From assembly GCF_030506305.1 (NCBI RefSeq), contig NZ_CP119421.1:922354-986353 (forward strand): 64,000 bases of DNA, in the 5' to 3' direction. The notes beneath the pieces were generated by a model, which ran no database searches, had not been told where the DNA came from, and saw nothing but the letters and a program-made list of their open reading frames with translations. A program made the position numbers and the translations under genes. Origin of the DNA: Porifericola rhodea (GTDB lineage: Bacteria > Bacteroidota > Bacteroidia > Cytophagales > Cyclobacteriaceae). Shown here piece after piece: positions 56,625 to 64,000 of this stretch; the first letter of the stretch is position 1; the number at the start of each line of letters is the position of its first letter.

Positions 56625-58019
56625 TCAACGATTAGCTACGCTATAGTCTTCAGTATCTTTAAACATTACTCTAATCTGCTTTATAACTCTTGGTACAAGA
56701 CTAAAGAGGTTAAGAGATTGAATAATTAGTCTTACTTGCCCTCTATAATGTTTATTAATAAAAAGTGGCGCAATAACTACGTTTAGTGCAAGTGTAATAA
56801 GAGTTGCCATAGCGGCACCAATTATGCCGTATGTAGGTATTAAAAATAGGTTTAAGAAAACATTCACAAATGCACCACTACCCTGAATAAAGACGCCAAA
56901 TTTTTGCTGTTTTTCAATTACTGCCCACTTCCCTCGAACCACATTTAAAAAACCAAATACCGCTGACCATATATGTATAGATAACACCTTACCTGTCATA
57001 AGGTATTCTGGACCATAAAGTAACTCAATGAACCAGTCTGATAGAAAAGAAAAAGGGATGGCTACACTTAAAGAAAGAATAACCATTATATCGTAGAGCA
57101 TATGCAATTGCTCCTTAAACCTTTTTTCAGATTGCGCTTTTGTTTTAACAATTACAGGGAATACAGAACTCATAATAATAATAGGAATAAAGTACCATAC
57201 ATCTGAAATTTTTGCTGCAGCAGCATAATATCCCACTTCCTCATCTCCTAACATCTGATTAATCATAACTTGATCAACTTTCATATGCACTGATACTACT
57301 AACCCTGTAATAATAATAGGCCAACATTCTTCTAATAAGTAAAAAATTTTTTTCTTACTGAACTGCCATCTAAAAAGGCTATTGCCTTGTTTTTTGTAAA
57401 AGAAAAGAAGTACTACTGAAGTAATAGCATGCTCTATCATGTATACTAATGCAAAGTATACCAAAGGTGCTTCAAGCCATATAAGTGCTACTTTGATAGC
57501 TGAAATACTTAACAATGAGGTTGTTCTAGCAATCGCCTCATATTTGGAAAGTACTTTAGACTGAAAAAAGAAGCCTATTATATCAAATGTCTTAAACACA
57601 ATCCCCAACCCAATAATTAAGACTACTATTTTTGTAGCGGCATCTAATGTCATTAATTGACTAGTACAAAACACTATTAAGAGTAAAACCAAACTCCCCC
57701 CTAGTTTCATAAGAAAAGCACTTCCCATAAAACTGTTATGTTCCTCATTGTGCTCTACTAACTCTTTAACCAATACATTTTGTAGGCCTAAATTTGCAAT
57801 AGCAATAAAAAGGGCTATAAAGCTGATACCAAAGTTTAAGATTCCATATAGTTTAGGACCTAAATAACGAGCTACATACACCCCTACTGCTAATGTAACA
57901 GCCATCATTATCAAGCGTTCAAAAAACAACCAAGACATATTAGCAGAAACTTTTTGCAGCATATCGCTTTTCATGAGTTTAAGCCATACTCTCTTGCTTC
58001 TCTGGATTGCAGTTATCAT
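56625..58019 (-). CDS. wzx: Wzx-like polysaccharide flippase
   Basis: The 464-residue protein has about fourteen hydrophobic segments and the opening of the RfbX/Wzx-MVF family (VSANMSWLFFERLIMMAVTL, VGVYVARYLGPKLYGILNFG). It moves undecaprenyl-linked repeat units across the inner membrane. It shares an ATGA junction with the wzc gene upstream and lies 45 bases ahead of the sulfotransferase. Confidence 0.9.
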   Translation of the reverse strand: MITAIQRSKRVWLKLMKSDMLQKVSANMSWLFFERLIMMAVTLAVGVYVARYLGPKLYGILNFGISFIALFIAIANLGLQNVLVKELVEHNEEHNSFMGSAFLMKLGGSLVLLLIVFCTSQLMTLDAATKIVVLIIGLGIVFKTFDIIGFFFQSKVLSKYEAIARTTSLLSISAIKVALIWLEAPLVYFALVYMIEHAITSVVLLFFYKKQGNSLFRWQFSKKKIFYLLEECWPIIITGLVVSVHMKVDQVMINQMLGDEEVGYYAAAAKISDVWYFIPIIIMSSVFPVIVKTKAQSEKRFKEQLHMLYDIMVILSLSVAIPFSFLSDWFIELLYGPEYLMTGKVLSIHIWSAVFGFLNVVRGKWAVIEKQQKFGVFIQGSGAFVNVFLNLFLIPTYGIIGAAMATLITLALNVVIAPLFINKHYRGQVRLIIQSLNLFSLVPRVIKQIRVMFKDTEDYSVANR

Positions 58020-60373
58020 ACTTTGTGGTACGAGGTTATGTTTTTTCTGTATCCATAGTCATTGTCTGTAGAGGTACCTACACCGTTGTAAATTACATAC
58101 AGATTCTTTACTTCTCTTTTTTCGAGCATCTTAACTGTAGACTGATATACAGATATAGAAGTGAGCTTTTGTCTTGCAATCAATATGTTTACATCAAATA
58201 AAGGCTCCATGAACAGATAGTCTGCTATATAGCCAATAGGAGGAGTATCAATAATAATATATTGATACTTGTGTTTAAGAGAGTTAAGTAGGTCATGAAA
58301 CTTTTTACTCTCCAATAACCCAGAGGGGTCAGTATAGTTAACACTACCTGGACTTAACATTTCCAAATCAGCAATTTGTGTCTTTTGAATAACCTCCTGC
58401 AAATTTGCTTTATCTGCTAGATAATCAGATATACCCGGAACTGGTTTTACATTGAAATAATTATTGAGCTTAGGACGATGTAGGTCACTTGACACTATTA
58501 ATGTCTTTCTACCAGACAAAGCAAACGAAGTTCCTAAATGTGCAGTACAATAAGTCTTTCCTTCTCCTTCTTCGGATGAGGTTACTCCTATAATTTTGCC
58601 TTCATTTCCCTCAAAAAATCTAGTCAAATGTAAACGTGCAAACTTAAAACTTTCACTAATAACTGGGTCTTTAGAGATAAATTGCTTTTTGTTTTTTTTC
58701 TTTTCTAAAGGAATAACTTCTAACACCGGAACATTAGCAACTCTTTGCAAGTCTTCAACACTACTAACATTTTCATTAAACATATCCTTTATTAGGATAA
58801 AACCTAACGGAAAAAATAAACCAGAAAAAACAGCCAAGAATAATGCTTTCAAAGGGTTAGGTGATACAGGCTTATCGCTAATTTTTCTTGCCTCATCTAT
58901 TAGCATTTTATCACTTACGTTAGCTGCTATAGCAATACCTGCTTCTGCTTTCTTTTGTAGCAAATAATTATAAACATTATTATTCAGTGTAAACTTTCTT
59001 TGAATATCTACTAAATTTCTTTCACTTTGAGGGAGCTTATTAAACTGTCTCTCTATAGTTTGTATATTTCTCTTTACTTCACTAAGAGCTAATTGAGTAG
59101 ACTTAATCTGATTGTCCACGTTTTCTTTTAATGCCTCTCTTGCATTATCTATCTTTCTATTTATTACCTTTAAAACAGGATTGTTTGTATTTGAACTATA
59201 CTCTATGGATACTTTTTCTCTATTTAACTGTGATAGCTCAATTATTAAGTTACTTAATAGCGGGTCGTCTATACCCACAGAGGCAGGAGCAATTACATTA
59301 TCAAAGCTAGGATCGTTGCTTAGATATTGAGCCATATTTTTATAATACTCGTACTGTATTCTTAATTTTTCTTCTTGCACCTCTAAGTCACTTAAACGTT
59401 TAGTAAGGCGCTCCGATTGCATGCCTATATCTACGACATTATTTGTGGTACGATATTCTTGCAGATTGCTTTCAGCAGTTTTAAGAGAGTCAGAAACGAC
59501 CGATAGTTGATTATCGATAAACTGTATTGTCTTAACTCCATATTGATTCTTAGTTGCCAAGTCAAAGTCTATATATGACTTTATAAGTGTATTTATGAAG
59601 TCTATCTCCTTTTCTATTACTGACCCTGAAGTCGAAACTTCAATAATATTAGAATCTTCAGTAAGTTTAACGACTTCTAAATTTTCATAGTAATGTTTTA
59701 TAACATCATCTTTTGTACGGATAATAAAATAATAATTCTCACCTACATCCATATGAGAAATACTTTTACTATCAACTACAAATTTCACAAATTGACTTTC
59801 TAACGTGTCATTGATATTAATAACTTTTAGTAACTCTAATTCTTCAAGAACCTCTTCTTCCATCTTATCATCAAGCATATTGTAAAGCTGCACATCATCA
59901 GCATCTATCCGTACTTGAAGTTGCTGTTCATCAATTCTCGTTAAATAAATAGGGACATTAATAGGTTGTACATTAGCAAAATCCAAATAAACACCTATTC
60001 TATTGTACAATTCTTCTGAATGATCTATGCCAAAGAAACTTCGTTCATGAAAATAACTAGTAGTAAAATCTAATTGAGAAATAGCTTTTTCAACCATAAA
60101 AAATGAAGATAACAGTCCTATTTCATCATCAACTTCAGGTGTCCCACCAAGAGATGCCAATGCAGCTGTTTCAGCTTCTAACTTAGGTTGGCTTTGTCTA
60201 TCACTTAACTTAACAGATGCAACAACTTCATATACCGGAGAGGTAGTCTTTAGATATACCAAAGCGAAAGTAGTAGTAACAATTAAAGAAATAACAAAAT
60301 AATACCACTTATTGACACAGCTTTGAATAATTACCTTAAAGTTAAGATTGTCTTCTAGAAGGTTTCTTTTCAT
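58016..60373 (-). CDS. wzc: Wzc-like chain-length regulator / BY-kinase
   Basis: The 785-residue protein has an N-terminal transmembrane segment (FVISLIVTTTFALVYLK), a long periplasmic Wzz region with coiled coils, a second membrane segment near 520-540 (ALFLAVFSGLFFPLGFILI) and a cytoplasmic tyrosine kinase. Walker A is TSSEEGEGKTYCTA, A' is LIVSSDLHRPKL, and Walker B is YIIIDTPPIGY. The C-terminal tail (DNDYGYRKNITSYHKV) has three tyrosines for autophosphorylation. It controls chain length and export. No wza outer-membrane exporter is next to it. It heads the leftward block. Confidence 0.93.
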   Translation of the reverse strand: MKRNLLEDNLNFKVIIQSCVNKWYYFVISLIVTTTFALVYLKTTSPVYEVVASVKLSDRQSQPKLEAETAALASLGGTPEVDDEIGLLSSFFMVEKAISQLDFTTSYFHERSFFGIDHSEELYNRIGVYLDFANVQPINVPIYLTRIDEQQLQVRIDADDVQLYNMLDDKMEEEVLEELELLKVININDTLESQFVKFVVDSKSISHMDVGENYYFIIRTKDDVIKHYYENLEVVKLTEDSNIIEVSTSGSVIEKEIDFINTLIKSYIDFDLATKNQYGVKTIQFIDNQLSVVSDSLKTAESNLQEYRTTNNVVDIGMQSERLTKRLSDLEVQEEKLRIQYEYYKNMAQYLSNDPSFDNVIAPASVGIDDPLLSNLIIELSQLNREKVSIEYSSNTNNPVLKVINRKIDNAREALKENVDNQIKSTQLALSEVKRNIQTIERQFNKLPQSERNLVDIQRKFTLNNNVYNYLLQKKAEAGIAIAANVSDKMLIDEARKISDKPVSPNPLKALFLAVFSGLFFPLGFILIKDMFNENVSSVEDLQRVANVPVLEVIPLEKKKNKKQFISKDPVISESFKFARLHLTRFFEGNEGKIIGVTSSEEGEGKTYCTAHLGTSFALSGRKTLIVSSDLHRPKLNNYFNVKPVPGISDYLADKANLQEVIQKTQIADLEMLSPGSVNYTDPSGLLESKKFHDLLNSLKHKYQYIIIDTPPIGYIADYLFMEPLFDVNILIARQKLTSISVYQSTVKMLEKREVKNLYVIYNGVGTSTDNDYGYRKNITSYHKV

Positions 60374-60974
60374 TTTGTAATTTTTGAGTAGCTGAACTTA
60401 AATGAACAAGCAACTTTATATAGTTTGAAATATAACTGAATACCTAACACGGCATATTGAAAAAATACTCTTTAAAATGGAATGAAGAGCATGTTATAGA
60501 AAAGGTTCTACATCCAATAAGACCAAAACCTCAAAATCATTAAGTGCAATTTTTTATTTGTATTTTTACTAATAAAAAATGATCATCTCATTTTGGCTTA
60601 ATGACAATAAAATTAATATAATTGAACATTTCTTACATATTTTTTTAGACAAAAAACTTATTTCAACTAATTTTGATACTTATTACTTTTAAGTAAATAA
60701 AATACAAACCTACAAAACAATTCTTGCAAATGATAATAAACATTGCTACACAACGGTAAATTTATTATTAAATTTTTAAGCCTATAACTATTTATCTTTT
60801 GTTTCTTATTTAGAATAAAGTATCGTAAATATATTTAAAACTTACTTTAATTTTTTTTTATATTTTTTTGAACTTATCACATAAATGATAAAAATAATGT
60901 TATCTGATTATATTTTTTTCTTATTTAAAAATTACAAATATTCCACTTTTTAACTCTTGCTATTGGATTAGATT
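60374..60974. other. AT-rich divergent intergenic region
   Basis: About 600 bases of very AT-rich DNA separate wzc (leftward) from the GT2 gene (rightward). It is full of T and A runs and contains no open frame of interest. The wzc promoter must lie here, but I cannot mark a TAnnTTTG box. Confidence 0.55.
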
Positions 60975-61898
60975 ATGCAGCCGCTATATAATGACAATTC
61001 ATTGTTTGTTTCAGTAATAATACCTGTCTTCAATGACTCTTACCGCCTTAAACTGTGTTTACAAGCTTTAAAGAATCAAGTTATATATAATACCCAATTT
61101 GATTATGAAGTTATTGTAGTAGATAATAACTCTACTGAAAATATTGAAGGTCTCTGTGGTGAATATGGCGCCCGATACATATTTGAATCTGCCAAAGGAT
61201 CATATGCAGCTAGAAATAAAGGAGTGAGTGTTGCAAAGGGACCATTTCTTGCTTTTACTGATTCAGATTGCATACCAGATACAAATTGGCTTGAGTCAGG
61301 TCTTTCTAAATTAGCGATCCATCCTGAAATTGGCTTACTTGGAGGTAGCATCAAACTATTTACGAATAATACAAACCTAACTTTAGGCGATATTTTCGAT
61401 TTGAGCTTTGCCTTTCCTCAAAAACACTATGTAAATCACAACCATTTTGCAGCCACTGCAAATATGTTTACAAGAACAGAGGTTTTTCACAAAGTTGGCA
61501 TGTTTGCAAGTAGCATGTATTCTGGAGGCGATTATGAGTGGGGGCGGAGAGTATTTTTTGCTGGCTATAAACAACACTTCTCAGGTAATACAATTGTTAA
61601 ACACCCTACTCGTAGCTCAATTAAAGAAATAATAAGAAAAAGTTATAGAGTAAATAGAAACTATAATACGAAGCTTCAAAATGACAGGACAAAAAATATT
61701 CGTTTGTTCAAGTACATACTTGAGCTGCTTGCATTTCCTTTAGCAATAACAAGCTCAATAAAGAAAGTAAAATCTTCAAGTATTTTAGATCAACTTTCAA
61801 TATGGCAAAAAGTAAAACTTGTCACACTATTGATCTGTATATATTACGTCAAGACATATGCAAAAATCAAAGAATGGATAATGCTAAAGCTGAATTAA
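60975..61898 (+). CDS. GT2-family glycosyltransferase with C-terminal hydrophobic segment
   Basis: The 307-residue protein opens with VSVIIPVFNDSYRLKLCLQAL. It continues with YEVIVVDNNSTENIEGLC, AYAARNKG-type wording (KGSYAARNKGVSVAKG) and LAFTDSDCIPDTNWL, whose D-S-D is the metal-binding D-x-D. A late hydrophobic stretch (VKLVTLLICIYYVKTY) may be a membrane anchor. It would add a sugar in the same pathway but is transcribed separately, on the other strand from wzc. Its stop faces the terminator of the T9SS protein gene. Confidence 0.9.
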   Translation: MQPLYNDNSLFVSVIIPVFNDSYRLKLCLQALKNQVIYNTQFDYEVIVVDNNSTENIEGLCGEYGARYIFESAKGSYAARNKGVSVAKGPFLAFTDSDCIPDTNWLESGLSKLAIHPEIGLLGGSIKLFTNNTNLTLGDIFDLSFAFPQKHYVNHNHFAATANMFTRTEVFHKVGMFASSMYSGGDYEWGRRVFFAGYKQHFSGNTIVKHPTRSSIKEIIRKSYRVNRNYNTKLQNDRTKNIRLFKYILELLAFPLAITSSIKKVKSSSILDQLSIWQKVKLVTLLICIYYVKTYAKIKEWIMLKLN

Positions 61899-61927
61899 TC
61901 TGCTCTTAGCAGTTCAGAGAGTAACTA

Positions 61928-61960
61928 TAAAAAAAGGTAGGGGTATAATGCCCCTACCTA
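61928..61960 (-). terminator. Terminator of the T9SS protein gene
   Basis: GGTAGGGG / CCCCTACC with a 7-base loop is followed on the minus strand by a run of seven T, 24 bases past the stop of the T9SS protein gene. It may also stop the convergent GT2 transcript. Confidence 0.85.
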
Positions 61961-61981
61961 TAAAAACTATTATTTAATAAT

Positions 61982-64000
61982 TTACTCTTTGTATATTCTC
62001 ATTTCCGCAAATTCACCTTCACCAATAACATGAATTACGTATAATCCTGATTCTAAGGAACTTAAATCAAGCTGTAGAGTATTACCGGTATTAGTTTGAG
62101 GGTATTTTATTCTTTCTACTCCCTGCATGTCAATGATCCTTACGTCTACACTTTTTATGTTTGTTGTAAACTCTAACATCTGAATACTTTTTGCAGGGTT
62201 TGGAAAGGCATTAATATCTAAGAAATAATCATTCTGACTTGAGGCCATGTACTTAAAATAACCACCACAGTCCAAACTTTCAGTTTCTAAAAAGCCTTCT
62301 TTACACACACCATCTACTAATATACCTGATCCATATGTAGTAGAAGCCTCAGTTTCATATTCAACTCCATTTATGTTTATCTTATCTACTCTTAATCCAG
62401 TATATGGTTGTGGCCCATTTTCATTTACATATGTTATTTGTATTTGTTTAGGCTCTAAGTTTCCAACATGCTCATACACATACTCTTCAAAAATTGGATC
62501 ATATACATTACCTCCTACACCAGTCCAGGTTTTTACAACTTGTCCATCAACTTTCAACTCCATTGTTTCATAACCAGATTTTCCAGCCGCAAAAATTGTA
62601 AGAACACTTATTTCAGGACTTTCATTACTCTGATCTACTTCCAAAACCTCAATATTATCAATATAATAAACTTCAGATCTAGCAGAGGTTTGGCCTTCAA
62701 CAACTAACTGAAGTGTTGTACCTTTTATTCCTTCTTTTTCAAAATGATACCAATAATCATCTTTTATTAAATTTCCATTTTGCAAGAGAACGGGGTTTAG
62801 TTCCCCATCGTCAACTTTATAATAAAAATTTAAATAGTCTTTAGTTTCACCCGATGGTTCCAATTCCCCAGTTTCTTTGATATCAAAACTAATCTTTATG
62901 TTTTCTGCAGTAGAGATATCTATTTTACTACTAGTCCACTTTGTAGAATAAGTAGCTTTTGAAATTTGAATGTGCTCATTATGAACTCCATAAATCGCCT
63001 CAGTATCAGTATTTTCAAAGAACCAAGCTGTTTCATCATCTTGTTTTAATAGTTTATCAGCACCTAAAAAGTTTTCTACCCAAGGAATACTCTGTAAAAC
63101 CACTTCATCAGTTTCGCTTTCAACACTTATATTATCAACATAGTAGGTCTCTGTCCAAGAAGATGTTTTACCTTCAATCATGATTTCTAATGTATCACCC
63201 TTAATTCCTTTCTCCTCTATATTAAACCAATGATCATCAATTGCTAAGTTTCCGTTTTGTAATAAAATCGGCTGCCAATCCTCTTTGTTTACTCTATAAT
63301 AAATATAAAGAAAATCATGATCTTTAGCTTTTGATTCTAACCCTCCTTTTTCTTTAATGTCTATACTTATCTTTACGCTTTCTACGTCAGCAATATGTAT
63401 AGGATAGCTTGCCCATTTTATTGGCCTTGCATTCGCCGAAATGTAGAGTGCTTCATCTTTTAAACCAAAACGATCATTTTGATTTTCTTTACTACTGCTA
63501 AAGAACCAAGCTGTTTCGTCTTGTTGTTGAAGTACTTCCTCTTTTACATTAAAATCTTCATTCCAAGGTATATGTTGGGCGAAACGCTCTACTTTATCTT
63601 CAGTTACTTTAATATTATCTACAAAGTAGCTTTCAGTATCTGTAGTTGTTCTGGCGCTAATAAATATTTGTAATTCATCGCCTCTAATATCGCTTTCCTC
63701 AAACTCATACCATTCATCTTCATTAGTGAAGCCTCCAAAATGATGCATAAGTTCTCTTACAGGTTGGTCATCTACTTTATAAGATACTTTAACATAATCA
63801 CCTGTAGCAAGATCATTCTCCATCTTACCTTGATGTTTTAGAAGTAAGCTTAATTTAGCACTCTGCCCACTAATATTGATTGTTTCAGACTTCCAAGTAA
63901 CATATCCATTGTCAGATTTTTTTGAAGTTTCTGATAACCAAAGCATTCCATCCTTCACTTCATACAATTCTTTACTATCACTTACTGTAGATTCTTCAAA
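61982..64000 (-). CDS. Repeat-containing T9SS-secreted protein, partial at the right edge
   Basis: The frame is open through base 64000, so the N-terminus is missing; 672 codons plus a stop are visible. Three similar units of about 150-170 residues follow one another, marked by IPWNEDF / IPWVENF, two copies of DETAWFF, the KWASY / KWTSS strand and YYVDNISV. After them, at about 455-550, a beta domain (GYETMELKVDGQVVKTW, LRVDKININGVEYE) resembles xylan-binding CBM36/60-type modules. The last ~80 residues are a type A T9SS sorting domain (INAFPNPAKSIQMLEF ... SSLESGLYVIHV). It should be exported through the outer membrane and attached to the surface. A role in carbohydrate binding is inferred. 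Confidence 0.88.
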   Translation of the reverse strand, partial: FEESTVSDSKELYEVKDGMLWLSETSKKSDNGYVTWKSETINISGQSAKLSLLLKHQGKMENDLATGDYVKVSYKVDDQPVRELMHHFGGFTNEDEWYEFEESDIRGDELQIFISARTTTDTESYFVDNIKVTEDKVERFAQHIPWNEDFNVKEEVLQQQDETAWFFSSSKENQNDRFGLKDEALYISANARPIKWASYPIHIADVESVKISIDIKEKGGLESKAKDHDFLYIYYRVNKEDWQPILLQNGNLAIDDHWFNIEEKGIKGDTLEIMIEGKTSSWTETYYVDNISVESETDEVVLQSIPWVENFLGADKLLKQDDETAWFFENTDTEAIYGVHNEHIQISKATYSTKWTSSKIDISTAENIKISFDIKETGELEPSGETKDYLNFYYKVDDGELNPVLLQNGNLIKDDYWYHFEKEGIKGTTLQLVVEGQTSARSEVYYIDNIEVLEVDQSNESPEISVLTIFAAGKSGYETMELKVDGQVVKTWTGVGGNVYDPIFEEYVYEHVGNLEPKQIQITYVNENGPQPYTGLRVDKININGVEYETEASTTYGSGILVDGVCKEGFLETESLDCGGYFKYMASSQNDYFLDINAFPNPAKSIQMLEFTTNIKSVDVRIIDMQGVERIKYPQTNTGNTLQLDLSSLESGLYVIHVIGEGEFAEMRIYKE

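Overview
This window looks like a chromosomal segment of a Bacteroidetes bacterium, probably a marine-type Cytophagales/Sphingobacteriia relative. Support comes from a SusC/SusD pair under an ECF sigma/FecR cascade, a type IX secretion (T9SS) C-terminal sorting domain, many short lipoprotein signal peptides, Bat (aerotolerance) genes, a DUF5723-like barrel protein, and promoters matching the Bacteroidetes pattern TTTG-N19..21-TAnnTTTG. The genus cannot be named from the sequence alone.

Layout. 1-1203: the visible part of a minus-strand gene running off the left edge, with a degenerate PLD-like domain, a coiled coil and a membrane segment. 1.7-9.2 kb: metabolic and stress genes (small secreted protein, a decayed sulfatase, Dabb protein, PhzF-like protein, intact sulfatase lipoprotein, SnoaL-like protein, divergent peptide deformylase, aldo/keto reductase). 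7.9-20.1 kb: one minus-strand regulon reading sigma factor, FecR, SusC, SusD, a 1139-residue FG-GAP/ASPIC lipoprotein and a vanadium-haloperoxidase-like lipoprotein. 20.4-30.5 kb: cytochrome c, GlgX, an RlmL-like methyltransferase, a membrane patatin, an HDAC-like deacetylase and ComEC. 30.6-39.5 kb: an L-type lectin, small unknown proteins, a barrel/lipoprotein pair, an orphan ABC ATPase, a LuxE-like ligase, a 46-residue lipoprotein, and an NtrC-like regulator without a DNA-binding domain. 39.5-43.5 kb: RNase P RNA, a thiolase, BatC/BatB, tRNA-Ser and tRNA-Pro. 43.6-44.5 kb: a frameshifted TonB-C-terminal protein.

44.5-61.9 kb is a surface or exopolysaccharide locus. It has an initiating polyprenyl glycosylphosphotransferase, a WecG/TagA transferase, several GT4 and GT2 glycosyltransferases, a Wzy-like polymerase, a Wzx-like flippase, a Wzc-like tyrosine kinase/co-polymerase and a PAPS-type sulfotransferase. 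This suggests a Wzx/Wzy-dependent and possibly sulfated polysaccharide. No Wza-type outer membrane exporter is visible. The locus is visibly more AT-rich than the left half and has three long AT-rich gaps. The right edge cuts into a repeat-containing T9SS-secreted protein with a possible carbohydrate-binding domain.

How the genes fit together. The sigma/FecR/SusC system is built like a TonB-dependent surface-signalling circuit that would switch on its own uptake genes and the two unusual lipoproteins downstream. The polysaccharide locus would make the lipid-linked first sugar, extend it with glycosyltransferases, modify it with sulfate, flip it, polymerise it and control chain length by Wzc.
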